Source: Anaerolineaceae bacterium
Lineage (GTDB): Bacteria > Chloroflexota > Anaerolineae > Anaerolineales > Anaerolineaceae
Length of the DNA: 61,501 nt
Direction: 5' to 3'
Assembly: GCA_003524305.1 (NCBI GenBank)
Contig: DQHW01000049.1
Location: 11,766-73,266, forward strand
The translations under genes and the position numbers were made by a program. Of the stretch, positions 16,462 to 24,939 are shown piece by piece. How positions within the stretch are numbered: the stretch's first letter is position 1; every line of letters begins with the position of its first letter. Under the pieces are notes generated by a model. The model did no database searches and had not been told where the DNA came from. It saw nothing but the letters and a program-made list of their open reading frames with translations.

Positions 16462-17411
16462 TGAACGAGTATTCCCTTCACGACATTCAAGATTTTTTGA
16501 AGATATTCTATTTTGACTCCCCTTCGTTGTTGGTAACACCCATACCACAAGGAGAAGAGAATCAAAATTATAAAATCGAAGTGGATGACAAGTTTTATGT
16601 TTTACGAGTGTACAGCCAGGCACATTCAACAACCGGGGTCAGAAATGAAAAAGAGATCGAGTTTGAACTTGATTTCATGGACCATGTTAGACAAAAAGGT
16701 GTTCCTACAGCCATACCAATAAAAAACCATTTTGGCAGACAGGTTAGTGAGATTCTGCTGAACGGGTTGCCTCATTTTGCCGTTTTGATGAATTATATCA
16801 ATGGCAAAGAAGCCCTTGCGTATTCTTCAGAAAATGCTCGCTTAATGGCAATCCAATTAGTAAATATGCATAAGGCCAGTCTAACATATGGTTACTCAGC
16901 AGTACGTCCCTGGCCTGGTGATATTGTAAGAAGCGGATTGACTTTTTATAAAGAAAACCGGGAACACATTGGATTACATCGAAACGAACTTGATGCTTTG
17001 TATAACCAGGTTGCTGAAGGATATAAGGTTATTCAATCACTAAAATTGCCTGTGGGAATAGTTCATGGAGATATTAAACTGGAAAATGTGTTGTTTGAGA
17101 AAAATGAAATCTCTGGTGTTTTGGATTTTGACGACTATCGAGAGAGTTTCTTGTTAGAAGAATTGACCAGAACGCTAATGCATGATCTTGATAGTGTGGA
17201 TCGCAATGTGATTCGCAGCGGACAGTTGGGGGTGTTTTACGAAGTTTTCCGAATGGACAATAATATTTCTCACATTCAATTACGTCAGATGGATACCTTT
17301 CTCAAAGCACGTTTCCTTTATGACATGGCTGCTTATTCAAAAAATGGCTTAACCTGGCTGATTGAAGATATTTTTACAGATTTATACATAAAAAAGATAT
17401 TACTTTCATAA
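16461..17411 (+). CDS. APH-fold phosphotransferase (aminoglycoside/homoserine kinase-like)
   Basis: 316 residues. The N-lobe has QGEENQNYKIEVDDKFYVLR; the catalytic loop is IVHGDIKLENVLFEKN (HGD-x4-N) near 203, and the metal-binding motif is LDFDDYRES. This is the APH/choline-kinase/HSK2 superfamily, which phosphorylates small hydroxyl compounds. The sequence does not decide between homoserine, an amino sugar or another substrate. There is no ribosome site, in line with a leaderless transcript. The gene stands alone, with the fluoride riboswitch downstream. Confidence 0.85.
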   Translation: MNEYSLHDIQDFLKIFYFDSPSLLVTPIPQGEENQNYKIEVDDKFYVLRVYSQAHSTTGVRNEKEIEFELDFMDHVRQKGVPTAIPIKNHFGRQVSEILLNGLPHFAVLMNYINGKEALAYSSENARLMAIQLVNMHKASLTYGYSAVRPWPGDIVRSGLTFYKENREHIGLHRNELDALYNQVAEGYKVIQSLKLPVGIVHGDIKLENVLFEKNEISGVLDFDDYRESFLLEELTRTLMHDLDSVDRNVIRSGQLGVFYEVFRMDNNISHIQLRQMDTFLKARFLYDMAAYSKNGLTWLIEDIFTDLYIKKILLS

Positions 17412-17460
17412 ATGTATGTAAACAAATGATTCCACTATTACCATAATAGAGTAAAATTGG

Positions 17461-17513
17461 ACTCGCGGCGATGGAGTCCGCCCTTAACCGCCTCGTTGCT
17501 GATGACTCCTGAT
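17461..17513 (+). ncRNA. fluoride riboswitch (crcB motif)
   Basis: The conserved crcB-motif blocks appear in order: GGCGATGGAG (17467), CCGCCCTTAACCGCC (17479-17492), and GCTGATGACTCCTG (17498-17511). They form the pseudoknotted fluoride aptamer. It lies 24 nt before the start of crcB, so fluoride should turn on the exporter. A short spacer suggests translational or short-range transcriptional control. Confidence 0.93.
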
Positions 17514-17534
17514 TTTGTTCTTGGAGTTCATTAA

Positions 17535-17918
17535 ATGCGTGACATTCTAATCATTGGAACCGGCGGCTTTATTGGTGCGGTCTTGCGTTACTTTGCAATT
17601 CTTACCATGCAGCTCTTCAAATCAAAAACTAATATTCCAACGGGCACCCTGCTGGTGAACGTGGTCGGCTGTCTCTTGATCGGATTTCTGGCCGTGTTGG
17701 CCGAGAATAGCAAACTGATCTCGGCCGATACGCGAAACTTTTTAGTGGTCGGAATTTTAGGCGCCTTCACCACTTTTTCCACTTTTGGCTATGAATCCAT
17801 CAATTTGCTGAAAAGCGGATTGAACCTCCACTTCGCAATGAATATTATTTTGCAATTGGTATTAGGTTTTGCGGCTGTTTGGGGTGGCATGCACCTTGCC
17901 AAACTGATTGCAAAATAA
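17535..17918 (+). CDS. crcB: Fluc-type fluoride channel CrcB
   Basis: 127 residues with four membrane helices. The family motifs are seen: GGFIGAVLRY at the start, GTLLVNVVGCLLIGF, and GILGAFTTFSTFGYE. The Phe and Thr residues of the channel's ion path are in the last motif. Fluc exports fluoride passively as an antiparallel dimer. One gene suffices if it is a homodimer; there is no second copy beside it. GGAG lies upstream of the ATG. The riboswitch just before it confirms the role. It converges on acr3 with a 6-bp gap and no visible terminator. Confidence 0.97.
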   Translation: MRDILIIGTGGFIGAVLRYFAILTMQLFKSKTNIPTGTLLVNVVGCLLIGFLAVLAENSKLISADTRNFLVVGILGAFTTFSTFGYESINLLKSGLNLHFAMNIILQLVLGFAAVWGGMHLAKLIAK

Positions 17919-17924
17919 CTAATT

Positions 17925-18983
17925 TTAAGCAGTTGCCCCCCACCATTTTTTACGGAACCAGAAAGCCAGGTTTACCAACCCAATCATCACGGGCACTTCA
18001 ACCAGGGGACCAATAACTGCAGCAAAAGCCTGGCCAGAATTTATGCCAAAAACCGCTACAGAAACAGCAATTGCCAGTTCAAAATTATTACTGGCGGCGG
18101 TAAAAGATAATGTTGTACTGCGGGGATAGTTTGCTCCAGCCTTTTTGCTCATCCAGAAGCTGATTACAAACATGAGAATGAAATAAATCAGCAGTGGAAT
18201 TGCAATGCGAACCACATCAAACGGAAGCTGCACAATCACGTCACCTTTCAAGCTGAACATCACAATGATTGTGAAAAGCAAGGCAACCAATGTGATGGGG
18301 CTGATTTTTGGAATATATTTCTTCTCAAACCATTCTTTCCCCTTCCAACGGATCAATAAAAAACGGCTTAGAATGCCCGCAAAAAAAGGAATTCCCAGGT
18401 AGATCAAAACACTCTTCGCAATTTCACCAATGGTAATCTTTACCAGGCTGCCTTGCAGACCAAAAACCGGAAGCAGAAGGGTGATAAAGATATAGGCGTA
18501 GACACTGTAAAACAAAACCTGAAAGATGCTGTTAAATGCCACGAGGCCGGCTGCGTATTCGCGGTCACCTTTGGCCAGATCATTCCAAACGATTACCATG
18601 GCGATACAACGTGCCAGGCCGATCATGATCAACCCGACCATGTAATCAGGTTTGTCTCTCAAAAAGATAACAGCCAGTACAAACATCAAGATTGGGCCAA
18701 CGACCCAGTTTTGGAGGAGTGATAATCCAAGGATTTTCCAATTGCGAAAAACATCACCCAACTCTTCGTAATGAACTTTGGCAAGCGGGGGATACATCAT
18801 CAAGATCAAGCCGATGGCAATGGGGATGTTGGTTGTGCCAACCTGGAATTGATTAATGAAGTTCTTGGTTCCAGGGATCAAAAACCCCAGTCCAACGCCT
18901 AAAGCCATGGCTAAAAATATCCAGAGGGTTAAAAAACGGTCAAGCAATTTAAGACGTGGTACCTTGGTTTCAATTTGTGTCAT
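17925..18983 (-). CDS. acr3: arsenite efflux transporter Acr3
   Basis: 352 residues with about ten membrane helices. The start WIFLAMALGVGLGFLIPG and the segment GLARCIAMVIVWNDLAKGD, with the conserved Cys that binds arsenite, are diagnostic of Acr3. It exports arsenite driven by the membrane potential. The gene follows arsR by 26 nt in an operon. arsC, the reductase that makes its substrate, lies 1.8 kb away on the same strand, beyond the small thioredoxin and permease genes on the opposite strand. Confidence 0.96.
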   Translation of the reverse strand: MTQIETKVPRLKLLDRFLTLWIFLAMALGVGLGFLIPGTKNFINQFQVGTTNIPIAIGLILMMYPPLAKVHYEELGDVFRNWKILGLSLLQNWVVGPILMFVLAVIFLRDKPDYMVGLIMIGLARCIAMVIVWNDLAKGDREYAAGLVAFNSIFQVLFYSVYAYIFITLLLPVFGLQGSLVKITIGEIAKSVLIYLGIPFFAGILSRFLLIRWKGKEWFEKKYIPKISPITLVALLFTIIVMFSLKGDVIVQLPFDVVRIAIPLLIYFILMFVISFWMSKKAGANYPRSTTLSFTAASNNFELAIAVSVAVFGINSGQAFAAVIGPLVEVPVMIGLVNLAFWFRKKWWGATA

Positions 18984-19009
18984 GTTAACCTCCCGGCTTT
19001 TGATATGGA

Positions 19010-19354
19010 TCAGGGTTTGTATTCACAATCTTCAATTGCGGGTAATTCAAATATGGGCAGCTCAACGTTTTGAATCATGGCTGCTTGTTGAATCAAATCA
19101 AGCCAGCGTTTGTCAGGTACAAAATAATAGATATGCCGGCCAACTCTTTCTGTTTCGACAAGGCCAGCTTCACGCAGAAGCATTAATTGTTGTGATATGT
19201 ATGCTTGCCGGTTTCCCAACAATCTTTCCAGTTGGCAGACGCATACTTTTTCGAGTCCGATGGCAAGAACTATATGCAACCTGGCTGGTTGTCCCAGCAG
19301 GGCAAAAACATCAGTAATCTGAGGCGGGTTAGGTTTATCACTTGACATATTCAT
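19010..19354 (-). CDS. arsR: ArsR/SmtB-family arsenic-responsive repressor
   Basis: 114 residues if started at the ATG at 19354; earlier in-frame starts would fall upstream of the predicted transcript start. The metal site is VCVCQLERLL (Cys-Val-Cys) at the head of the recognition region, followed by NRQAYISQQLMLLREAGLV and the wing RHIYYFVP. It releases DNA on binding arsenite. The Cys-x-Cys in the alpha3-type position is canonical. A -10 box six bases before the presumed transcript start and no ribosome site suggest a leaderless message. Confidence 0.93.
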   Translation of the reverse strand: MNMSSDKPNPPQITDVFALLGQPARLHIVLAIGLEKVCVCQLERLLGNRQAYISQQLMLLREAGLVETERVGRHIYYFVPDKRWLDLIQQAAMIQNVELPIFELPAIEDCEYKP

Positions 19355-19372
19355 AATATTGAATGTATTATA
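19349..19372 (-). promoter_or_regulatory. ars operator and arsR -10 box
   Basis: The dyad ATTCA-N6-TGAAT (19349-19364) overlaps the start codon region, and TATAAT lies on the minus strand at 19372-19367. ArsR bound there would stop both arsR and probably the divergent thioredoxin gene. Confidence 0.6.
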
Positions 19373-19425
19373 CATCAAACATGAATAATAAAGTATAAGA
19401 AATTTGATTTTTAAGGAGTTATTAA

Positions 19426-19665
19426 ATGATGAACATAAAGATATTAGGCGGCGGATGCGCCAACTGCAAACGACTTGAACAAATCACCCGTAAGGTAACC
19501 GATGACAATCAAATCGAAGCCGAGTTTGACCATGTCACAGATTATGCAGAGATCATGAAATTCGGTGTTATGAGCACCCCCGCGTTGGTTGTGGATGGGA
19601 AAGTTTTAAGTTCAGGCCGCATCCCAGCCGAAGCGGAAATTATCGGCTGGCTGAAAGCTGCTTAA
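19426..19665 (+). CDS. small thioredoxin-like protein (redox-active disulfide protein family)
   Basis: 79 residues with the start KILGGGCANCKRLEQI, a C-A-N-C active site, and STPALVVDGKVLSSG, where the cis-Pro (TPA) is found. Small thioredoxin folds of this kind are often joined to ArsP-type permeases or ars operons. It probably supplies electrons or passes a thiol-bound metalloid. AAGGAG precedes the first of two ATGs. It diverges from arsR across a shared promoter and is four bases from the next gene. Confidence 0.9.
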   Translation: MMNIKILGGGCANCKRLEQITRKVTDDNQIEAEFDHVTDYAEIMKFGVMSTPALVVDGKVLSSGRIPAEAEIIGWLKAA

Positions 19666-19669
19666 TTCA

Positions 19670-20722
19670 ATGACGATATCGAAGTTGCCGTTGGGTTCAA
19701 GTAAGTCAATACCTGTAAAGCTGATTTTGATCGTTGTGGCAGTGGTTGTTGTTTGGGTTATTGCGTATAGCAATATTCAATCCCTAGCGAATTGGTTTTC
19801 ATATGGTGTGTTGGGGCTCGAAAAAGGCTCTCACCTGGGTGAGTCAATCGCCTTTTTCTTGTATGATGTGCCCAAGATCTTGCTGCTTCTTTCAGGCATG
19901 ATCTTTCTAATTTCTATATTGCGTACTTTTTTCAGCCCCGAGCGTACGCGTGCACTGTTGGGCGGCAAACGACAGGGTGTAGGAAATGTGCTGGCGGCTG
20001 CGCTTGGCATCGTGACCCCTTTCTGTTCCTGTTCAGCAGTTCCGCTCTTTATCGGTTTTGTAGAAAGCGGCATCCCTCTGGGAGTGACCTTTTCATTCTT
20101 AATCGCCGCACCCACCATCAACGAAGTGGCCGTGGTCATGCTTTTTGGGCTTTTTGGATGGAAAGTGGCCGGGGTTTATGTAGTCACAGGGTTGATCATT
20201 GCCATCCTGGCCGGCATGCTCATTGGAAAGCTGCATCTTGAAAAACATGTTGAAGATTTTGTTTGGCAGATCCAATCCACGGGCGGGGGAGAGGTGGAGC
20301 AGTTAACCTGGGCAGACCGCATTCAACGCGCCTGGCAATCTGTTCGTGAAATTGTTGGCAAAGTCTGGTTATTTGTGATTATCGGTATTGCTGTTGGCGC
20401 TGCCATCCACGGTTATGTGCCTGAATCCGCGCTGGCCGGGATAATGGGCAAGCAGGCCTGGTGGAGTGTACCTGCTGCTGTGCTGTTGGGCGTGCCGCTT
20501 TACTCGAATGCTGCCGGGGTCATTCCCATCGTCAGCGCATTGATGGAAAAAGGGGCATCGTTGGGTACGGTGCTAGCCTTCATGATGTCGGTGGTGGGTT
20601 TGAGCCTGCCTGAAATGATCATCTTGCGCAGAGTGTTAAAACCGAGGCTTCTTGCCATTTTTATTGGAATTTTGGCCGTTGCTTTTATCTTGACCGGTTA
20701 CCTATTCAATATCATTTTATAG
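19670..20722 (+). CDS. ArsP-like permease (DUF318 family)
   Basis: 350 residues with about eight membrane helices. The signature TPFCSCSAVPLFIGFVESGI, followed by IAAPTINEVAVVML, belongs to the DUF318/ArsP permease family, and the second half repeats it in weaker form (GVPLYSNAAGVIPIVSAL). ArsP proteins export trivalent organoarsenicals; the Cys-Ser-Cys pair is the likely metalloid site. It starts four bases after the thioredoxin stop, without a strong ribosome site, so translation is probably coupled. It ends just before a bidirectional terminator shared with arsC. Confidence 0.88.
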   Translation: MTISKLPLGSSKSIPVKLILIVVAVVVVWVIAYSNIQSLANWFSYGVLGLEKGSHLGESIAFFLYDVPKILLLLSGMIFLISILRTFFSPERTRALLGGKRQGVGNVLAAALGIVTPFCSCSAVPLFIGFVESGIPLGVTFSFLIAAPTINEVAVVMLFGLFGWKVAGVYVVTGLIIAILAGMLIGKLHLEKHVEDFVWQIQSTGGGEVEQLTWADRIQRAWQSVREIVGKVWLFVIIGIAVGAAIHGYVPESALAGIMGKQAWWSVPAAVLLGVPLYSNAAGVIPIVSALMEKGASLGTVLAFMMSVVGLSLPEMIILRRVLKPRLLAIFIGILAVAFILTGYLFNIIL

Positions 20723-20728
20723 GTGACA

Positions 20729-20762
20729 AAATCCCCCACAGAATTTTGACTGCGGGGGATTT
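20729..20762. terminator. bidirectional terminator between arsP-like and arsC genes
   Basis: AAATCCCCC and GGGGGATTT pair across a loop; A and T tracts lie on both sides. Confidence 0.85.
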
Positions 20763-20776
20763 CTGAGTAAAAACGA

Positions 20777-21220
20777 TTACTTTTTGATTTCAATTCCCTG
20801 AGCATTGAGCCAGCTCTTGATCTTTTGATCCAATTGATCTCTCACATCCCTAAATTTCTGCAGTTTTTCTTCATCGGAACCCTCGATAGCAGCAGGGTCT
20901 TCAAATGACCAGTGCAATTTTTGGTTGATCCCGGGCCAGGTGGTAGGGCAGTTTTTCTCGGCCTGGTCACACACGGTAATCAAAATCTGGATCAATTGTT
21001 TGCCCAAATATTCTGTCACACTCTTCGATTTCTGTCCGGATATATCTATACCAATTTCAGACATGACTTTTACCGTCAATGGGTTCATCCCTTTTGGGTC
21101 TAAACCTGCGCTGTACACTTCGAAATGGTCAGATGCATAATGGCGTAAGAAAGCTTCGGCTATTTGACTGCGGGCAGAGTTGCCCGTGCATAAAAATAAA
21201 ACGCGTGTTATTGAAGTCAT
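20777..21220 (-). CDS. arsC: arsenate reductase, low-molecular-weight phosphatase type
   Basis: 147 residues from the ATG at 21220 with GGAG upstream; a TTG five codons earlier is less likely. The P-loop is LFLCTGNSARSQIAEA (C-x5-R). Catalytic residues for the thioredoxin-linked family include VCDQAEKNCPTTWPG, with two Cys, and an acidic DPA motif (FEDPAAIEGSD). It reduces arsenate to arsenite for Acr3. Redox equivalents come from thioredoxin. The monocistronic gene is transcribed alone, so its control may be separate from arsR. Confidence 0.93.
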   Translation of the reverse strand: MTSITRVLFLCTGNSARSQIAEAFLRHYASDHFEVYSAGLDPKGMNPLTVKVMSEIGIDISGQKSKSVTEYLGKQLIQILITVCDQAEKNCPTTWPGINQKLHWSFEDPAAIEGSDEEKLQKFRDVRDQLDQKIKSWLNAQGIEIKK

Positions 21221-21430
21221 TTTTCTCCGCTTCAAAATTGGATAAATTAAGTCTTGTTATCAATTATTTTACAACATCCCAGGTTTTATTCTGTTAAAGT
21301 TTTGTTATTATTTTTCGAGCTCAATATCAAAGACATATTTTTTACTGACACAATGTTTCAGGCAGTGAAAAGTTGAGCGAAGAAGATATTCGGTATTACT
21401 AAAGTAATTGTAATGATTGTATCAATCGAA

Positions 21431-21464
21431 AATCCCCCGCGGTTTTTGAAAACCGCGGGGGATT
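21431..21464 (-). terminator. strong hairpin after the SDR gene
   Basis: AATCCCCCGCGGTTTT and AAACCGCGGGGGATT form a very stable stem, 29 bases past the SDR stop. It belongs to a recurring hairpin type (see 33331 and 33911). Confidence 0.8.
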
Positions 21465-21492
21465 GCCTGAAAAAATGATTCTCGTTTTTTTT

Positions 21493-22371
21493 CTATTTAA
21501 TCCCAGCCAACTTTTCTGTGACTTCGCGCAATTTCTTCCAGGTTGCCTGGTTGTAAGAATTTTTGTTCGAGTTTACCTGCTTATTGTTTTCATCCCAAAA
21601 TCCGCCTGTGACCTTCTCGAGACCTGGATCCGCCGCAAGATAGACATAGGTTTCTGCCTGACGCTCGGGCGTGATCGCCATTTTGCGTTTCAGGTTGTAG
21701 ATTTTTCGCAGCCATGCGGGCAGGTGGCTAAGTCGGTCATCTGGGATGGCGACATTAGTCACCCGTACGCAGTTGACGGTCACACCGGTCTCTTTGAGTT
21801 GTTCAGCCAGGTCATAGGTATACATAACCTGGGCAAGTTTCGCGTGATAATAGGCATGCTGCAGATTGAACTTCCGTTCACCATTCAGATTGTCAAATTC
21901 AATATCAAGGTGCGGATAAAGCATCAATCCTTTTGAAGCCACTGTGATAATCCGGCTGGGAGCACTGTGTTGCATCAGGGCCAAGAGTAAATGCGTTAAG
22001 AGCACAATACCCACATGGTTCGTGGCAAAGACCATTTCAATCTTGTCCCCGGTTAACACGGGTGTTTTTAGAGTATGGTCAAAGTTGGCTGCGTTGTGAA
22101 TAAGCACATCCAAATTTTTATATTTGGATTTGAAGGTGTTAGCGAAATTTCTGATAGAGGTCTGCGATGACATGTCAATTTGCATTAAGACAACCTTCTC
22201 GCTCTTCGAAATATTTTTAACCTCCTCCAATGCTTTTTCACCCCGTTCGAGAGAACGGCAAGCCATGATCACTGTTGCGCCCATTTTGGCCAGTTGAATG
22301 GCGGCGGCTTTGCCAATGCCTGAATTGGCGCCGGTGACGATAATGGTTTTGTTTTCAAGGTTATTAGTCAT
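21493..22371 (-). CDS. short-chain dehydrogenase/reductase
   Basis: 292 residues. The cofactor site TGANSGIGKAAAIQL and the following MACRSLERG (Arg for NADPH preference), NNA-type NAAN, and the catalytic triad with ITVASKG and YYHAKLAQVMYTYDLA (Tyr-x3-Lys) are present. It resembles retinol-dehydrogenase-like SDRs, but the substrate is not evident. It follows the TetR gene by 13 bases with AAAGGA before the ATG, so both are cotranscribed. The reaction is NADPH-linked oxidation or reduction. Confidence 0.93.
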   Translation of the reverse strand: MTNNLENKTIIVTGANSGIGKAAAIQLAKMGATVIMACRSLERGEKALEEVKNISKSEKVVLMQIDMSSQTSIRNFANTFKSKYKNLDVLIHNAANFDHTLKTPVLTGDKIEMVFATNHVGIVLLTHLLLALMQHSAPSRIITVASKGLMLYPHLDIEFDNLNGERKFNLQHAYYHAKLAQVMYTYDLAEQLKETGVTVNCVRVTNVAIPDDRLSHLPAWLRKIYNLKRKMAITPERQAETYVYLAADPGLEKVTGGFWDENNKQVNSNKNSYNQATWKKLREVTEKLAGIK

Positions 22372-22384
22372 TTTTACATATCCT

Positions 22385-23035
22385 TTATTTCGCGATCCCG
22401 TTTTTGAGGATCATGATGACTTGTTGATAAAGCCTCTCAATTTCAGAGAGTTGAGCAGGGGTGGGTTTGCCTGAGTCTTCTATATTATTATCAATGCCAG
22501 TCTTCATAGAGACAAAGTTGCCCATTTCAGAGAGTGCAGAAACAAAGATGAAAGCGGCTATTTCAGCGTCAATGTCAGATCGAATTTCTCCGTTGGCTTT
22601 CCCTCGATCGATCAGGGTCACAAAGTATTGAATTGAGGCACGTTTGCCTTTAATCAATAGTTCTTCGGGCAAGGGTGATTTTCCGCTGACCGCTTTGTAT
22701 CCGATCTTTGCCAGTTTGGGATATTGGAGCTCAAAGTTGGCCATGACGGAAAATAACGCCAATAAAGACTCAAAAAAAGGGAGTGTGTTCTCTTGTTGAA
22801 ATGCTTGTGCCATCATTTTGGCTTTTGTTTGTGAAACAAGGTCAAGCAGGTAAGAATAAAGATCGCTTTTGTCGTTGAAATATTGATACAAGCTGCCTTT
22901 GGCGATGCCGGCTTTGGTGACAATCTTTGAGATGGAGGCGCTTGCATAATCATGCTGTGCGAACTCGTCTACGGCACACTCAATGATTCTTTGGCGCTTG
23001 TCTTCGGGCAGGTTATCAAATGTTTGCAGCGGCAT
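22385..23035 (-). CDS. TetR-family transcriptional regulator
   Basis: 216 residues. The N-terminal HTH is clear: RQRIIECAVDEFAQHDYASA and then ISKIVTKAGIAKGSLYQYFN. The C-terminal ligand domain is divergent. It precedes the SDR gene and should repress the pair, with an inducer bound by the C-terminal part. A dyad operator lies immediately upstream (23052-23081). Confidence 0.95.
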   Translation of the reverse strand: MPLQTFDNLPEDKRQRIIECAVDEFAQHDYASASISKIVTKAGIAKGSLYQYFNDKSDLYSYLLDLVSQTKAKMMAQAFQQENTLPFFESLLALFSVMANFELQYPKLAKIGYKAVSGKSPLPEELLIKGKRASIQYFVTLIDRGKANGEIRSDIDAEIAAFIFVSALSEMGNFVSMKTGIDNNIEDSGKPTPAQLSEIERLYQQVIMILKNGIAK

Positions 23036-23051
23036 TATTTTTCCTAAAAAG

Positions 23052-23081
23052 TGACTGGTTAGTCATATGACTGACTGGTCA
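23052..23081. promoter_or_regulatory. TetR operator
   Basis: The perfect palindrome AGTCATATGACT (23061-23072) sits between the related arms TGACTGGTT and GACTGGTCA. Such TGACTGGTCA-type dyads are common TetR operators. Position just upstream of the TetR start implies autorepression. Confidence 0.75.
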
Positions 23082-23153
23082 TATTATACACTTTTTAAAT
23101 CTGTTGTCAAGTGTGCAGACAAATGATAGAAAAAAATCATTTTTTGTAAATAA

Positions 23154-23192
23154 AACTCAAAAATACGCCGCGAGAAAGCGTATTTTTGAGTT
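23154..23192. terminator. terminator of the discoidin-like lipoprotein gene
   Basis: AACTCAAAAATACGC and GCGTATTTTTGAGTT form a perfect 15-bp stem, 27 bases past the lipoprotein stop. Confidence 0.85.
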
Positions 23193-23219
23193 GTGGATCA
23201 AATACTTCGGAAAAAGAGT

Positions 23220-24881
23220 TTACTCAGCAGGAATAAACGACAACCCGGCCATTCCAGTTAATAAGCCATCAATAAAGAATCCATTGATTCTGTCACCATT
23301 TGGTGCACGCCAATCATAGATTGAAACCGTCTTTTCATCATCGAGGCGATAATATTGTTCAACCAGTAAACCTGGCGATTTGAGAATATTTGCCATAACA
23401 GAGTAGGGAATTACATAATCTCTCTGGTAAATAGCATCCAGTTCTTCGTAGGTTGCTCTGGTGACAGTGGATAGTTCAAAATCATCCGGGTAGGTGAACT
23501 GAGACAGGTTCTTTTTATAGACAATGCCATCTGTAGTGACACTGATAAACGCTCTCATATCCTTCGGCCCCATTTCATAAATGTAGGTGTCGGCATGGTC
23601 TGGGCGAGGTTTCCAGGAGTCTGTGCTTTTGGTACCTTTGATGGTCATAATTTTATCAAGGTCTTTGACGTTCGTTTCATTAAGAATGATATTGATCCAA
23701 CCCTGATAAACAGAATCTGCCATCCAGCCTGAATAGTTAGTGGGTGCTGGCAGACCCTCGTCGACGGGTATCGCTGGTTCTTCAACAACGTTACTGTTGT
23801 TTGGCTCCACATTCGAAGATGTGGAGGCTTGACCTTCCATGGTATATCCGACCAATTCAACCGCATCAATTTCGTTGTAGCCAGTTTGCAGTACAGATTG
23901 ATCGATATAGATCACCACCCGATCAATATAAAGAGGTTCATCCAATTCAAGAGTGATGGTCATCAAATCAGGACAGTTTTCTACAGTTTCAGGTTCACCT
24001 GTCCAGGCAATCCAGGCTTCTCCGTTTAGATCAACGATGTCAACTTCAATCACTTGGGAAGGGTTAAAAGATTGATAGATGCTGATCTCAGTGGGGCTGA
24101 CCGGAATATCGTACTTCAATTCAATGGAGTCAGTTCCAGATGAAGAACTTGAAGCCCAGGCATATCCATTATCTCCGCATGAATCAACATCCGGTGCACC
24201 TGTGGCTTGAGAGGCAGACCAATCAGTGGGGGAGTATTCTGATTCGGCAACAGCAGAACTTGCCCATTGTCGAATCAACTGCGGCTCAACATCTATGGGT
24301 TCACTCGATTCGTTTGATTCATTTGTTTCAACAATTGTTTCAGCAGATGATGTGGCTTCAAAAAAGCTGACAGATTTGAGTAGTTCTTCAAAGGCTGGTT
24401 CCATATCTTTCCACTGTTCTTCTGGTGCCAGAGCCAGCATCACAAACTCTTGTTTTGGAGTATACATGGCGACAAAAAGCTTCCCTTTGATTTCGACACC
24501 GTTGTAATTTCCTGACAGATCAGCCAATAATCCATTGACACCATCCACTTTTGTTTTCTTGGCTTTACCTACTTCTATGGTTGAAGCTTGTGATTTCATG
24601 GTGTCAAGCAGATCATCATTGGTTAATTCCTGCTCCATCAGACCGCCCATGACCATCACTCCAGGACCGGTTTCATTGGTTCCTTCAGGTGCGGTCATAT
24701 TTACAATGCCGATTGAATCGTCGAAATTGTACCCAGTGATTTTGTTGATCGAAAATCCGCCGATGTCGCTGCGATATTCTTCTCCTAGAAGAGATGAGGT
24801 TTTCTTACCCAGGCTGCAGGCCGCTGAGAGCATGACCAAAATTACGATTAAGATTGACACGGTAGTAAATCGTTTGTTCAT
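23220..24881 (-). CDS. lipoprotein with a discoidin-like domain
   Basis: 553 residues. The signal peptide ends in the lipobox LSAAC (Cys 22). Residues about 205-350 form a galactose-binding-like domain: CGDNGYAWASS, then DSIELKYDIPVSPTEISIYQ and later TGYNEIDAVELVGY. Other parts have no recognised domain, but a GGF-type N-terminal segment (FSINKITGYNFDDSIGIVNM) looks like a membrane-stress sensor. A Ser/Glu-rich linker joins them. It is probably a cell-surface carbohydrate-binding protein. AAGGAG lies before the ATG. Confidence 0.75.
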   Translation of the reverse strand: MNKRFTTVSILIVILVMLSAACSLGKKTSSLLGEEYRSDIGGFSINKITGYNFDDSIGIVNMTAPEGTNETGPGVMVMGGLMEQELTNDDLLDTMKSQASTIEVGKAKKTKVDGVNGLLADLSGNYNGVEIKGKLFVAMYTPKQEFVMLALAPEEQWKDMEPAFEELLKSVSFFEATSSAETIVETNESNESSEPIDVEPQLIRQWASSAVAESEYSPTDWSASQATGAPDVDSCGDNGYAWASSSSSGTDSIELKYDIPVSPTEISIYQSFNPSQVIEVDIVDLNGEAWIAWTGEPETVENCPDLMTITLELDEPLYIDRVVIYIDQSVLQTGYNEIDAVELVGYTMEGQASTSSNVEPNNSNVVEEPAIPVDEGLPAPTNYSGWMADSVYQGWINIILNETNVKDLDKIMTIKGTKSTDSWKPRPDHADTYIYEMGPKDMRAFISVTTDGIVYKKNLSQFTYPDDFELSTVTRATYEELDAIYQRDYVIPYSVMANILKSPGLLVEQYYRLDDEKTVSIYDWRAPNGDRINGFFIDGLLTGMAGLSFIPAE

Positions 24882-24939
24882 TTTCTACTCCTTTTTAAAC
24901 ATCCAATTGATTGAGTTTGTTTCTACCAAGCATAAATTT

